DNA from: Molossus alvarezi
Taxonomy: Eukaryota; Chordata; Mammalia; Chiroptera; Molossidae
Direction of reading: 5' to 3'
DNA: 64,000 nucleotides
NCBI GenBank assembly: GCA_037176705.1
Contig: CM073886.1
Span: forward strand, 20,879,501-20,943,500
Position 1 is the stretch's first letter, and each line of letters opens with the position of its first letter. The notes beneath the pieces were generated by a model. The model was given only the letters and a program-made list of their open reading frames with translations, searched no databases and had not been told where the DNA came from. The translations under genes and the position numbers were made by a program. This document shows, one piece after another, positions 39,932-50,639 of the stretch.

Positions 39932-40391
39932 GCCCTGGCCGGTTTGGTTCACCGGTTAGAGCATCAGCCTGCAATCCAGAAAGACCTGGGTTCAGTTCCC
40001 GCTAAGGGCACATACCTCGGTTGCAGTTTATCCTCGGCCCTGGTTGGGCCCTGCGGGAGGCAGCCACTCGATGTGTCCCTTTCACATTGATGTTTCTCTC
40101 TCTCCTTCTCACTCTATCTGAACAAAAGATGGAAAAATGGTCCAGCTGGTGTGACTCAGTGGTTGAGCATCGACCTCTGCACAAAGAGGTCGCTGGTTGG
40201 ATTCCCAGTCAGGACACATGCCCAGGTTGTGGGCCCGATCCCCAGTGGGGGGCATGCAGGAGGCGGCCAGTGGATGTTCTCTCTCATCCACGTTTCTCTC
40301 TCTCTCTCCCTCTCACTTCTTCCCTCTCTAAAATCAATAAAGGAAAAAATATGTTTTTAAAAAAAATGGAAAAATGTCCTCAGGTGAGGAA

Positions 40392-40427
<36 letters not shown>
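39932..40427 (+). mobile_element. Ves-L SINE interrupted by a Ves-S SINE
   Basis: The two halves are 39932-40139 and 40362-40427 (TGTCCTCAGGTGAGGAATAA plus (AAAT)n). AAGTGGCTTCA flanks the whole. Confidence 0.95.
40140..40361 (+). mobile_element. Ves-S SINE inside a Ves-L SINE
   Basis: The head is TCCAGCTGGTGTGACTCAGT and the end is AAAATCAATAAAGG. ATGGAAAAATG, part of the host SINE, is duplicated on both sides. Confidence 0.95.
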
Positions 40428-40430
<3 letters not shown>

Positions 40431-40443
40431 GTGGCTTCATTTT

Positions 40444-40708
40444 TCCTGGACAGTTTGGCTCAGCAGCTAGAGCATTGGCCCTTGGACCAAAGAGTCTCGG
40501 GTTTGATTCCAGTCAAGGGCGTGTACCTTGGTTGTAGTTCGTCCCCCACCCTGGTTGGGGTCGTGTGGGAGGCAACCAGTTGATGTATCTCTCTCACACT
40601 GATGTTTCTCTCTCTCTCCCTCTCTCCCTCTCTTCTCCCTCCCGCTCCATCTGAAGATAAATAGAAAAATATCCTTGGGTGAGGATTAAGAAAACTAATA
40701 ATAATAAA
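40444..40708 (+). mobile_element. Ves-L SINE (older variant)
   Basis: The head is TCCTGGACAGTTTGGCTCAG and the end is AATATCCTTGGGTGAGGATT. Confidence 0.92.
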
Positions 40709-40749
40709 ATAGGTCCCTCTTCATATCCATGCCTTCATGTAGTGTGCTG

Positions 40750-40900
40750 CATAGTTTATATATACTGTATCTTTGAATTTTCTCAGTGATCTTAGGAAGG
40801 GGATCCTTACTAATCCCATTTTACAGCCCAGGAAGTGGGCCCACAGAGAGGCAGACTCCTAGGCGAGTCTGATTCCAGGGCCCATTACTACAATACAAGC
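40750..40900 (-). mobile_element. MIR relic (minus)
   Basis: It shows AATCCCATTTTACAGCCCAG, then GGCCCACAGAGAGGCAGACT. Confidence 0.75.
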
Positions 40901-41144
40901 CACACATGCAGGTGTGCAAAACGATCCTGTTCTTTGTTTTCTAGAGGTCAGGTTCATCCAAACCCGCATCCTTCCTGGGACACCCGCCCCTCTCTCCATG
41001 GTTGTGCTGTGGCCTGGAGTCTTGCACAGAGTGTCCCTCTGTCGCTGGCCCACACCACTGCCATGGATCCACATCTGGCGTACATGGCCTTGGAGGCCCT
41101 GGAACTTTCTGCTGCTTCCATATCCTGCTCGGGATTCCAGGAAG

Positions 41145-41240
41145 CCGGGGTTCAATCCTAGCTCTGCCATTTGCAAGTCACTTCACTTCAACCTTGCCTT
41201 TGCTTTCTCACTTGTGCAAAAGGGATGGGAGATTCTGCAG
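41145..41240 (+). mobile_element. MIR relic (plus)
   Basis: CGGGGTTCAATCCTAGCTCT (B-box side), then TTGCAAGTCACTTCACTTCA. Confidence 0.8.
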
Positions 41241-41454
41241 TGTGTTTTGTTGGGATGCACCACCCAGCGGATCCCTCTCCACCATCTTCCATCCTGCCCT
41301 GTAGCAGCTCCAGGTGGAGCCCTCGCCAAGACCCATCGCCCACTGCTGCCGTCGCTTGTCTTCCTCCCGCCCTCAGTCCAAAAGTCTTTTTCTGCTCTGT
41401 CAATCGAAGCACCACCCTTCGTCCTGCTTCTGCCTCGGGCAGTCTGACTCACCA
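41241..41454. other. Intergenic sequence without recognised feature
   Basis: Overlapping frames in several phases pass through here (longest plus-strand 41171-41734), but they run from MIR through into L1, so I do not call a gene. Confidence 0.4.
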
Positions 41455-42830
41455 ATGTACCCATTTTATTTTTTTAGGCAAGACATTTGTATGCTTAGCA
41501 GAAATAAAGGAAGATATAGTGAAAAGGCTCCCTCCTTCACCTGTCTCTCTCTCTTCCCACAATTCCTTGCCCCAGATGTCAACATTGTTACCAACTCCTT
41601 TGTCCTTTCAGAGACAATGTCTGCATATCCTAGCAACTAGTTTTACACATCCTCTCCCTTCCCACATACACACTGTTTTTAAATTTTCTAGAGGAAAATT
41701 TCAAACATATGCCAAAGTAGAGAGAACAGTATGACGACCCCACCCGGTACCCAGCACCCAGCTTCAACCACTGGCAGCTCATGGCTAGCCTGTGCCATCT
41801 CCATCCCACTCACTTCCTGCTCCCAGGAGATGGCTTTGACACTTCATTATTTCATTCATTCATAACTATTTCAGAACGGACCTCAAACAAATAAGGGCTC
41901 TTTGTAAAGGTCACAGTCACAATACCATCATCATATGTAATAATTTTAACAGAAATTTCTCAGTACAGTAAACTATTCAGTCCTGTTCAAATTTCTCAGG
42001 TTGGCCCTGGTCGGTTTGGCTCAGCAGTTAGAGCGTCAGCCTGTGGACCAGAGTGTCCCGGGTTCAGTTCCCACTAGGGGCACATAGCAAAAAAAAAAAA
42101 ATTTCTCAGGTTGTTTTACTCTTTGTTTGGATCACGATACAAATAAGGTCCATTACAATGGGTTGATGTGGCTAAGACCCTTTAACCATTGGTCCCCTCC
42201 ACCGCTCTCTGTTCCTTGGTAAGAGTTTGCTGATTGCATCTGCGGTTATGTCACTTCTATGTTGTCTCTCTTTCGTCATGTTGAATGCCATTCATTGCCT
42301 CGACCTACTAACTCATAAAAAGTTGCAAAAATGGTGACATTCTGATTTGATGATTCCCTCTTCTTATATTAGGTGGAATCTTCCCTTAATCCACTCTTTG
42401 GTTATCTTGAGGTACCATTCAGAGAAGAAAGGCAGAATAAATGCTTGTTTCTTGCCCTTGATTTACCAGTTTTCAAAATAATAAGTTGGTTCATTACCAT
42501 CCTCCAAGGTGAGGCTTTTTTTTTAAGTATAATTATGAGTTTATGGATTTAAATATATTTGCTATGTTTCAACCCATTTCACTTATTCTTATCGATACTC
42601 AAATGATTCCCTCTGTGGCCTGTGGGAGACTCTTGAACTTGGCACCTGAGATCTCACCTTGTACCTTTCTTGCTCCAGATCTGAACAGCCATTTGTCCCA
42701 GGAGACATCTGGGCAGCAGGGTTACACAACTTTCTTTTTCTCCAAAAAACTAACTTTAAGGAATGAGTCAAGATATTGTTCACTTCCTCACATCACAGTA
42801 TATCTTGGATTTTATCCCACATAATGTGCC
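41455..42830 (-). mobile_element. L1M 3' UTR (minus), long, with one Ves-t
   Basis: It shows antisense L1 3' UTR phrases AGAGGAAAATTTCAAACATA, ACCCAGCACCCAGCTTCAAC, CAAATAAGGTCCATTACAAT and GATTTAAATATATTTGCTAT. Confidence 0.85.
42004..42098 (+). mobile_element. Ves-t SINE
   Basis: This is a head-only copy ending AGGGGCACATAGC plus A tail. AAATTTCTCAGGTTG lies at 41989-42003 and 42099-42113. Confidence 0.96.
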
Positions 42831-42951
42831 TTCGACTTTTGACAACAAAAGCCCCCCAAAGCGCATAACACATTAGCTAGGTGATCAAATACGTGATTGA
42901 CCTCATCCTTCTTGTTTCCTCTTTCCTCTTATCTTAAAAGAAAAACTTTCG

Positions 42952-43160
42952 CCCTGCTGGTGTGGCTCAGTGGATGAGCGTCGAACCATGCACCAAGAGG
43001 TCACCAGTCCGATTCCTGGTCAAGGAACATGCCCAGGTTGTGGTACCGATGCCCAGTGGGGGACGTGCAGGAGGTGGCCAGTTGATGTTCTCTCTCATCA
43101 ATGTTTCTATCTGTCTCCCTCTTCCTTCCTGTTTAAAATCAATAAAGAAAAAATTATTTA
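42952..43160 (+). mobile_element. Ves-S SINE
   Basis: The head is GCCCTGCTGGTGTGGCTCAG and the end is TAAAATCAATAAAGAAAA. Confidence 0.93.
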
Positions 43161-43302
43161 AAAACAAAATCTAAAGTTCAAAAATGTAAGTTCAGGAAAC
43201 CAAATGCCAAGGAGACCTGAGTAATCTTTCTTTGTATAATACACTACTTAGGGTTACTTTTCAAATGCCAAACAGCCTTACCATCTAACTTTCTTTCCCA
43301 TT

Positions 43303-43378
43303 TTTTTTGGTACATGCCCCTAGTGGGAACCGAACCCAGGACTCTCTGGTCCAACTGCTGAGCCAAACCGGCCAGGGC
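43303..43378 (-). mobile_element. Ves-t SINE, minus strand, with internal deletion
   Basis: It runs from TTGGTACATGCCCCTAGTGG to AAACCGGCCAGGG. About 15 nt around the A-box side are missing. TCTTTCCCATTT flanks it. Confidence 0.9.
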
Positions 43379-43391
43379 TCTTTCCCATTTG

Positions 43392-43630
43392 TTTTTTTTT
43401 TATCCTCACCCGAGGACATTTTTCCATTTTTTTTATTCAGTTAGAGCGGGAGGGAGAGAGAGAGAGAAACATCGACGTGAAAAGGACACATCGAGTGGCT
43501 GCCACCCGCACGACCCAACCAGGGCCGGGGACAAACTTCAACCAAGGTACATGCCCTTAGTGGGAACCAAACCCAGGCCTCTCTGGACCGCAGGCTGACG
43601 CTCTAACCGCTGAGCCAAACCGGCCAGGGC
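43392..43630 (-). mobile_element. Ves-L SINE, minus strand
   Basis: It runs from TATCCTCACCCGAGGACATT to AAACCGGCCAGGGC. Confidence 0.94.
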
Positions 43631-43690
43631 TCTCATCCATGTTTCTATCTCTCTCTCCCTCTCCCTTCCTTACTTTCTAAAATCAATAAG
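43631..43690 (+). mobile_element. Ves-S SINE 3' fragment
   Basis: Only the end is present: TCTCATCCATGTTTCTATCT ... AAAATCAATAAG. Confidence 0.8.

Positions 43691-43730
<40 letters not shown>
43691..43730. repeat. (CA)n microsatellite
   Basis: There are about 18 CA units following a SINE tail. Confidence 0.97.
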
Positions 43731-43731
<1 letters not shown>

Positions 43732-43737
43732 AATTAC

Positions 43738-43986
43738 TTTTTTTTTTTTTTTAATCCTCACCCGAGGACATTTTTCCATTTTTCACTCAGATAGAGCGGG
43801 AAGGAGAGAGAGGAAGAGAGAGAAACATCGATGTGAAAGGGACACATCGAGTGGCCGCCACCCACACGACCCAACCAGGGCCGGGGACAAACTGGAGCCA
43901 AGGCACATGCCCCTAGCGGGAACCGAACCCGGGTCTCTGTGGACCGCAGGCTGACGCTCTAACTGCTGAGCCAAACCGGCCAGGGC
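43738..43986 (-). mobile_element. Ves-L SINE, minus strand
   Basis: It runs from TAATCCTCACCCGAGGACAT to AAACCGGCCAGGGC. Confidence 0.94.
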
Positions 43987-44184
43987 ACTTTTTTTTTTTT
44001 TAAGAGAGAAGAAGGCAAGGAGGGAGGGGGAGAGACAGAGACAGAGACAGAGACATCGATTTTGTTGTTCCACTTATTTATGCATTCATTGGTTGCTTCT
44101 TGTATGTACCTTGACTGGAGATTGAACCTGCACCCTTGGTGTATTGGGACGACACTCTGATCAACTGAGCTACCCAGCCAGGGC
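43987..44184 (-). mobile_element. Ves-G SINE, minus strand
   Basis: The antisense head is ATCAACTGAGCTACCCAGCC. The middle TTGTTCCACTTATTTATGCA, then TTCATTGGTTGCTTC matches the other Ves-G at 29686. Confidence 0.9.
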
Positions 44185-44474
44185 TCAAAATAATTTCTTG
44201 AGTTTTACTCATGATGACAATTTTTTTTTTTTATGAAACATTTTCTCAGCCAAACAAAAACACATTTCTGAGCTAAATTCTGGTTTCAGGCCAGCAGTTT
44301 GCTATCCTCTTTTCTTTAATTTCCTGAGCTTTCTCTCTAGACTTTAGGCAATAGCACTGTACTTTTCTCCTCTCAAAACATTCTGATGGCCCTGGTCACT
44401 CTGCCACTTTCCCAGGTGTCTCTGTTAGTCTGTAGTCTCTGTGCATGTATGTATAATATGTTCATTTACACACA

Positions 44475-44566
44475 GAAACCAACACTTATATGAGGCACTA
44501 TGCTTAGCTCTTATATACATTACTACATTTAATCTTCACAAAACTATGAGGTGGGCACGTGTATTC
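44475..44566 (-). mobile_element. MIR 3' fragment (minus)
   Basis: ACTTATATGAGGCACTATGC, then ACATTTAATCTTCACAAAAC and TATGAGGTGGGCA follow the MIR 3' half. Confidence 0.8.
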
Positions 44567-44782
44567 CTTTTATTTTATTTTTTAATTGATTTTTTTAGAG
44601 AGAGAGGAAGTGAGAGAGATATAGAAACATCGATGTGAGAGAGAAATATCAATTGGCTGCCTCCTGCACACCCCCTACTAGGGATCAACCCCCAACCCAA
44701 GCATGTGCCCTGACTGGGAATCAAACTGGGACCTCTCAGTCCATGGGATGATGCTCAATCCACTGAGCCACACGGACCGGGC
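44567..44782 (-). mobile_element. Ves-S SINE, minus strand
   Basis: It runs from TTTAATTGATTTTTTTAGAG to GAGCCACACGGACCGGGC. G(G/T)(G/A)GGCA(C/T)(G/A)TGTATT flanks it. Confidence 0.92.
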
Positions 44783-44789
44783 GGTAGGC

Positions 44790-45540
44790 ATATGTATTAG
44801 CTGTGTAACAAATAACCCCAGATTCAGGGGCTCAAAGCAATGGTCATTTATTATCTAAGTTTCTGTAGCTCAGGAATCTAAAGTGGCTTAGCAGGATGGT
44901 TCTGGCTCAGGGTCCCTCATGAAGCTGTAGTCAAGATATTGGCTGTGGTCGCAGTCATCTAAAGACTTGAGTTGGACCTGGCTGGTGGGGCTCAGTGGTT
45001 GAGCATCGACCCATGCACCAAGAGGTCACCAGTTCAATTCCCAGTCAGGGCACATGCCCAGGTTGTGGGCCTGATCCCCAGTGGGGGGCATGCAGGAGGT
45101 GGCCAGTCTATGTTCTCTCTCATCAATGGTTCTATTTCTCTCTCTCCCTCTCCCTTCCTCTCTCTCTAAAATCAATAAAGAAAAAATATTTAAAACAAGA
45201 CTTGAGTTGGATCCTCTGCCCAGGCGGCTCACTCACCTGCCTGGAACGTGGTGGTGGCTGTTGGCAGGAAGCAGTAGCCTCTCACCACGCGGCCCTCTCC
45301 ATCGGGCTGCTGGCGTGTCCTCACCATGTGGCAGCTGGCTTCTCCTCAGAGTATGTGACTCCAAAGACAGTCAGACAGAAGCTGTTATGTCTTTATGAAG
45401 TCACACACTGTAATTTCCTTAATATCCTGCTAGTCCCACAAGTGAGCTCTTTTCTCTGTGAGAGGGGACTATACAAAGGCGTGAATATCAGGAGGTGAGA
45501 CTCACTGGGAGCCATCTCGGAGGCTGGCTACTATGGCTCT
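44790..45540 (-). mobile_element. Ancient LTR relic (MaLR/ERVL-like) with a SINE inside
   Basis: AGCTGTGTAACAAATAACCC, then TCATTTATTATCTAAGTTTC begins it, and TACAAAGGCGTGAATATCAG ends it before GGAGCCATCTCGGAGGCTGG. The layout fits a known mammalian LTR. Family uncertain. Confidence 0.55.
44977..45198 (+). mobile_element. Ves-S SINE
   Basis: The head is CCTGGCTGGTGGGGCTCAGT and the end is AAAATCAATAAAGAAAA. AGACTTGAGTTGGA lies at 44963-44976 and 45199-45212. Confidence 0.95.
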
Positions 45541-45612
45541 TTTATTATATATATATATATATATATATGAATATGATAGAAGATAGATAGATATAGATAT
45601 ATAGATATATAT
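45541..45612. repeat. (TA)n and (TAGA)n microsatellites
   Basis: A TA run at 45545-45568 is followed by AGATAGATAGATATAGATAT. Confidence 0.95.
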
Positions 45613-45777
45613 TGCAGTGTCTATGTGAACCAGTTAGGTAAAAACATCTTTATTAGACTCGGGGTTGATTCCAGTAACTTTTCTGTGTGCCTTTGCCCCC
45701 ACTGGGAATAATTTCCTTCTCTGCAGTCTCTATTCTATCCAGAGCTCAGAAGCCAGTACTATTAGCTCCTCTGGAGG

Positions 45778-46066
45778 CAGGGATTCTCAGGTATGAGGGA
45801 TGGCTGCACCAGGTGTGGGGAGCAGGAATGTAGGTCAACAACAAAACCAGGTCTGGATCCCAGGACCTGAAATGACTTTCTGGCTTCTTGGAAAGTTTCA
45901 TTGGTTTCCCAGCTTCTGAGGATCAAGACGCTAGACAGGCGCCCTCTGGTGGTGAAAGGGAGCCACTTGGGATCTCTCAAGTGGCTCTCTTCCAGGATCT
46001 TGTGGATCAGGGCAACATCTTCTGAGACCAAGTGGACCTAACATGCGTCCAGGGTTGAGAATCCTG
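45778..46066. mobile_element. Putative non-autonomous hAT-like element
   Basis: Inverted termini are CAGGGATTCTCA (45778) and TGAGAATCCTG (ending 46066), a TIR style typical of hAT-Charlie elements. The body contains GCGCCCTCTGGTGGTGAAAG. I do not recognise the family. An 8-bp duplication is not clear. Confidence 0.45.
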
Positions 46067-46522
46067 CTCTTGGAAAGTTGCATTTCCACTGGGGCTCTGA
46101 TCCTGAATTAATCTCTTTACATCTTAGGTCTGGAGAAAAGATGCTATCCCCTGTATCCAGCTTCTAAGTGTTACTTATTTAATGTTTATTTATAAGAACA
46201 TGCATTTTTATTATAAAAGTAACATCATATATCATTTAAAGAGATAAATTATGACAGGATAACACATTCCAACAATTTGATTGGTAAGGATGAAAAAGTT
46301 TGATAACTATGTGCCTGGGGGGGAGGGTTATAGGGAAAGAGGCATCTTCGTTTTGTTTTGGAAGAGAGAAGACAGTTTTTTGCAGAGCAAACTGGCAGTA
46401 TCTGTCAGAGATCAACACAAAACTCTCCTGCAATTCAGTTAATTTATTTCTCATGTTGACCCTGGTCCAGCAGTTGCTTAAATGTGCCTAAGACAATGTC
46501 ATATAAAAAATATGAGATAATG

Positions 46523-46585
46523 AGCCCTGGCCAGTTGGAGCATCGGCCTGCGGACCAGAGAGTCCCTGGTTCGGTTCCCGTTAGG

Positions 46586-46624
<39 letters not shown>
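46523..46624 (+). mobile_element. Ves-t SINE with internal deletion and (TA)n tail
   Basis: The head reads GCCCTGGCC then AGTTGGAGCATCGG, so about 13 nt of the A-box area are missing. The tail turned into (TA)n (46588-46624). Confidence 0.92.
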
Positions 46625-46627
<3 letters not shown>

Positions 46628-46725
46628 AATGTGCAAATCCATGAGTAGGGGACTTGCTAAAGAAATAAAAAGACATCCATACTATGGCTGGATTGCCATG
46701 CTGCCTTAGTAAAGAATGAGGCAGT

Positions 46726-46924
46726 CTTGGATGGTGTTGCTCAGTTGATTGATCGTCGTCCAATGCACCAGAGGGTCCCCAGTTTGATTCTGGGTTGGAG
46801 CACATGCCTGGGTTGCAGGCCTATTCTCCAGTGCGAGGCGTGCAGGAGGCAGCCAATCAATGTTTCTCTCTCTCTCTCTCTCACTCTAAAAAAAAAAAAA
46901 AAAAAAAAAAATCCATTAAGAAAC
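46726..46924 (+). mobile_element. Ves-S SINE (older)
   Basis: The head is TGGATGGTGTTGCTCAGTTG, with a (CT)n middle and a long A run, then AATCCATTAAG. Confidence 0.88.
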
Positions 46925-46931
46925 AACAATG

Positions 46932-47169
46932 GCCCTGGCCGGTTTGGCTCAGCGGTTAGAACGTCGGCCTGCGGTCCTGAGAGACCCGGGTTCGGTTCCC
47001 GCTAAGGGCATGTACCTCGGTTGCAGTTTGTCCCCGGCCCTGGTCGGTCATGCGGGTGGCAGCCACTCGATGTGTTCCTTTCACATCGATGTTTCTCTCT
47101 CTCTCTCTGTTCCTCTCTCTCCCTCCCACTCTATCTGAACAAAAAAAAAAAAAAAGAAAGAAAAGAAAA
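46932..47169 (+). mobile_element. Ves-L SINE
   Basis: The head is GCCCTGGCCGGTTTGGCTCA and it stops at ATCTGAAC plus A tail. AGAAACAACAATG is duplicated. Confidence 0.95.
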
Positions 47170-47292
47170 AAGAAACAACAATGAATGAAACAGAAAATAT
47201 CACCAAATAGAACCATCTCCAAGATAGATCAGGTTAGAATACCATTTTGCAGAACCATACACACAGAATGATCTAACTTCTATGCTATTTTA

Positions 47293-47404
47293 TTTTATTT
47301 TATTTTATTTTATTTTTTTGGTACGTGCACCTAGTGGGAACCAAACCTGGGACTCTCTGGTCCACAGGCCGACGCTCCAACCGCTGAGCCAAACTGGCCA
47401 GGGC
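47293..47404 (-). mobile_element. Ves-t SINE, minus strand, with (TTTTA)n tail
   Basis: It has a (TTTTA)n run, then TTTGGTACGTGCACCTAGTG, to AAACTGGCCAGGGC. TCTATGCTATTTTA lies at 47279-47292 and 47405-47418. Confidence 0.95.
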
Positions 47405-47439
47405 TCTATGCTATTTTAAAAGAAGAACATCAATTTATC

Positions 47440-47640
47440 TCTAAGAGGTCCTTGAATTCAAATGACAGCAATTGTCTCCTAGTCATCCAAGCTTGACAGT
47501 TAACTCACTTTTGACCTACCCTTTTTCCATGTTCCTTCATCTATTGTCAGATCTGATCAGTGTGCACCTACAAGCTCATACACATCTCCTCTTCTCCATT
47601 TCCTGGGTCACTGCTCTCACTGGGGCTGTTTTTATATTTA
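47440..47640. other. Intergenic sequence without recognised feature
   Basis: No repeat or exon is recognised. Confidence 0.4.
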
Positions 47641-47899
47641 TTTATTTTTATTTATTTATTTTTTTATCCTCACTTGACATTTTTTCATTTTTTGTTCAGA
47701 TAGAGTGGGAGGGAGAGAGAGGAAGAGAGAGAGAGAGAAACATCGATGTGAAAGGGACACATCGAGTGGCTGCCACCTGCACGACCCAACTAGGGCCGGG
47801 GACAAACTGCAACTGAGATACGTGCCCTTAGCAGGAATTGAACCCGGGTCTCTCTGGACCGCAGGCCAACGCTCTAACCGCTGAGCCAAACCAGCCAGG
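47641..47899 (-). mobile_element. Ves-L SINE, minus strand
   Basis: It has a (TTTA)n tail, then TATCCTCACTTGACATTTTT, and ends AACCAGCCAGG. GGCTGTTTT(T)ATATTTA flanks it. Confidence 0.94.
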
Positions 47900-48081
47900 G
47901 CTGTTTTATATTTAATTGAACAGATGCTACAACCTCCTGACTGCTAGAATAAATATCCAGGATATCATATATATAAATAAACAATGCTCTTTCATACTGA
48001 AGAGTTCCAATTAATAAATGGAGAAGGAAGGAGGATGTCCAATGGTGGGGCAAAGAAATTATGGCCAAAGTTATAAGAAGG

Positions 48082-48083
<2 letters not shown>

Positions 48084-48116
<33 letters not shown>

Positions 48117-48313
48117 TGATCTTAGAGAGGGAGGAAGGGAGAGGGAGAGAGAGATAGAAACATCAGTGAGAGAGAACATCAATTGGCCACCTCCTGCATG
48201 CCCCGTACTGGGGATTTGGCTCACAACCTGGGCATGTGCCCTGACTGGAAATCGAACCGGCGACCTCTTGGTGCATGGGTTGACGCTCAACCACTGAGTC
48301 ACACTGGCCAGGC
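48084..48313 (-). mobile_element. Ves-S SINE, minus strand, next to (CT)n
   Basis: A (CT)n run (48084-48115) leads into ATTGATCTTAGAGAGGGAGG and ends GTCACACTGGCCAGG. AAGAAGG(T/C)ATCT flanks it. Confidence 0.93.
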
Positions 48314-48492
48314 CAAGAAGGCATCTTTAGGCCAAAAGATGAAGTAGGCAACTTCTTAGAATATAACAGAATTTACTATAGTGTAATTTACTTACCAGAA
48401 GATTGGGCTGGAGCAGACAGATGGCCCAGCATGTCTGTGCAAATTATTCTCTGCTAAAGACTCCTGATACCGTACCTTTAAAAAAAGTAGTA

Positions 48493-48596
48493 TAGTCAGT
48501 TTGGCTCAGCGGTTGGGGCATCGGACTGCAGACCAGAGAGTCCTGGGTTCGGTTTCTGCTAGGGGCATGTACCACAAAAAAATGAATAAATAAATA
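48493..48596 (+). mobile_element. Ves-t SINE
   Basis: The head is TATAGTCAGTTTGGCTCAGC and it ends AGGGGCATGTACC, then an A/AAAT tail. Confidence 0.92.
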
Positions 48597-49009
48597 ACTA
48601 TGCTAATATGCTAATAATACATTTATCAAGTTTTTTTTATATATATATATATATAGTATAACTCAGGTACTAATGCTTGACAAGACAAAGGGACAAAATG
48701 CATTCCTCCTGGTGGAATACTGTCACCGGTTTGACATTCGTCTCAGTTGTCACCCTGACCACTACTAACAAAAGTATTTATGGTTACATTTTAAGGAACA
48801 CAGAAAATCATTAACTAGAAGACTTTGCTATGCTTACAAAGAAAAGTGATGTTGGTCAAATGTCACAGCATGAAAGGACACGAAGACGGAGATAGTTTTT
48901 GTTCACATCTACATCTGTACGGGGGGAAAGAGAAATAATTTCTGTAGGCAAGAGCCACTGATTGAAGCAAAAATTAGTGGGCAAAAAATGGAGGGGAATA
49001 GATAATCCT
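48597..49009. other. Intergenic sequence with a short (TA)n
   Basis: (TA)n at 48636-48655. The rest is unrecognised. Confidence 0.4.
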
Positions 49010-49706
49010 CCCCCCTCCTTAGAATTAAATGACAAAGTTTATTTCAAATATCTTAAGATTTGCAAATTGGAAAACAAAAACAAACAAAAAACCACTTCCA
49101 GGTAACACTCAGAGTAGAGAACAGGATAGTTTAAAGTCTCTCCTCCAAGATATCTATACATTTCAAAGGGAATAATGGTAACTTCACGGTGGAGAAACTT
49201 AGCAGACACCAACTTAACTAAGTGATCGGGGTTTACATGATCAGTGAGAGATGTATTGACATCATCCACCCCTGATACAACACACTGAGAAGGACAGAAC
49301 ATTACTTCTGTGATGTTCATGCCCCAAATGCATAGCCTCAATCCAATCATGAGAATGAGAAATACTCTACAAAATACCTGACCAGTACTCTCCAAAGTAT
49401 CAAGGAAAGTGGCAAAGAGAGACTGATAAACTGTCATCTCCAAGAAGAGAAAAGGAGACAAGATGACTAAATGCAATGTGGGACCCCGGAATGGATCCTG
49501 GAATAGAAAAAAGACATTGATAGAAAAACTGGTGAAATCCAAACAAACCTTGTATTTTAGATAACAGTATTGTAGCAAGGTTAATTTCTGGTTTTGGTCA
49601 TTGCCCTATGCTCATGTAAGGTGTTAAAGGAAGCAGGTAAGGGGTAAACAGGAACGCTGGACTATGTTTACAAGTTCTTTAGAAATCTAAAATAATCTCA
49701 AAATTA
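49010..49706 (+). mobile_element. L1 (L1ME-like) 3' UTR
   Basis: ATACCTGACCAGTACTCTCC, AAACTGTCATCTCCAAGAAG, ATGCAATGTGGGACCCCGGA and ATTGCCCTATGCTCATGTAA follow the same order as in the relic at 18.6-21.2 kb. Confidence 0.8.
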
Positions 49707-49716
49707 AAAGATTAGA

Positions 49717-49981
49717 GCCCTGGCTGGTTTGGCTCAGCGGTTAGAGTGTCGGCCTGCGGTCCTGAGAGACCCGGGTTCGGTTCCCGCTAAGGGCACGTAC
49801 CTCGGTTGCAGTTTGTCCCCGGCCCTGGTTGGGTCGTGTGGGTGGCAGCCACTCGATGTGTCCCTTTCACGTCAATGTTTCTCTCTCTCTCTCTCTCCCT
49901 CTCACACTCTATCTGAACAAAAAATAGAAAAAATGTCCTCGGGTGAGGATTAAAAAAAAAAAAATACTACAAAAAAAAAAA
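49717..49981 (+). mobile_element. Ves-L SINE
   Basis: The head is GCCCTGGCTGGTTTGGCTCA and the end is TGTCCTCGGGTGAGGATT. AAAAGATTAGA flanks it. Confidence 0.95.
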
Positions 49982-50165
49982 AAGATTAGAAAAACACTGA
50001 TACCTGGATGCCCAAAAAATGTTATTTCATTGGTCTAAATGGGGATCTAGACATAGGAATTTTTAAAAAAGAATCTTTTCAGTGTTGTGTTTCTAATGTG
50101 CAGTCAAGATTGAGATTCACTGCTCTAGGCACTGAAACATCATCAAAATTATTTCATGAATTACT

Positions 50166-50635
50166 CTTTTTTAAAAATTTTTTTTCTTCGTTGATTTTTT
50201 TTTTTTTTATCCTCACCCGAGGACATTTTTCCATTTTTTGTTCAGGTAGAGTGGGAGGGAGAGAGAGGAAGAGAGAGAGAGAGAGAGAAACATCGATGTG
50301 AAAGGGACACATCGAGGACTGCGACCCACACGACCAACCAGGGCTGGGGACAAACTGCAACCGAGGTACATGCCCTTAGCGGGAACTGAACCCGGGTCTC
50401 TCCGGACCGCAGGCGGACGCTCCAACTGCTGAGCCAAACCAGCCAGGCTCTTCGTTGATTTTAGAAAGAGAGGAAGGGAGAAGGAGAGAGAGAGAAACAT
50501 CAATTGGTCGCCTCCTGCGTGCCCCACATTGAGGATCAGGCCCACAACCTGGGCATGTGCTTTGATGGGGAATTGAACCCACAACCTCTTGGTGCATGGA
50601 TCCATGCTAAACCAGTGAGCCACACAGCCAGGTTC
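50166..50635 (-). mobile_element. Ves-S SINE, minus strand, split by a Ves-L
   Basis: The parts are 50166-50200 and 50449-50635 (ends GAGCCACACAGCCAGG). CAT(G/A)AATTA(C/T)TCTT flanks the whole. Confidence 0.93.
50201..50448 (-). mobile_element. Ves-L SINE inside a Ves-S SINE
   Basis: It runs from TATCCTCACCCGAGGACATT to AAACCAGCCAGG. TCTTCGTTGATTTT, part of the host SINE, is duplicated. Confidence 0.95.
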
Positions 50636-50639
50636 ATAA

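Larger units (their letters stand above)
46270..47290 (+). mobile_element. L1M 3' region (plus), split by SINEs
   Basis: GCAGAGCAAACTGGCAGTAT, TGAGTAGGGGACTTGCTAAA, GACATCCATACTATGGCTGG, AAGAATGAGGC and CATCTCCAAGATAGATCAGG follow the L1 ORF2 end and 3' UTR order. Confidence 0.75.

Noticed and set aside
41171..41734. A 187-codon plus-strand open frame
   Set aside because: It runs from a MIR through unassigned DNA into an antisense L1, with competing frames on both strands.
49039..49578. A 179-codon minus-strand open frame
   Set aside because: It is antisense to an L1 3' UTR whose phrases recur at 18.6-21.2 kb. The composition is hydrophobic by chance and there is no family resemblance.
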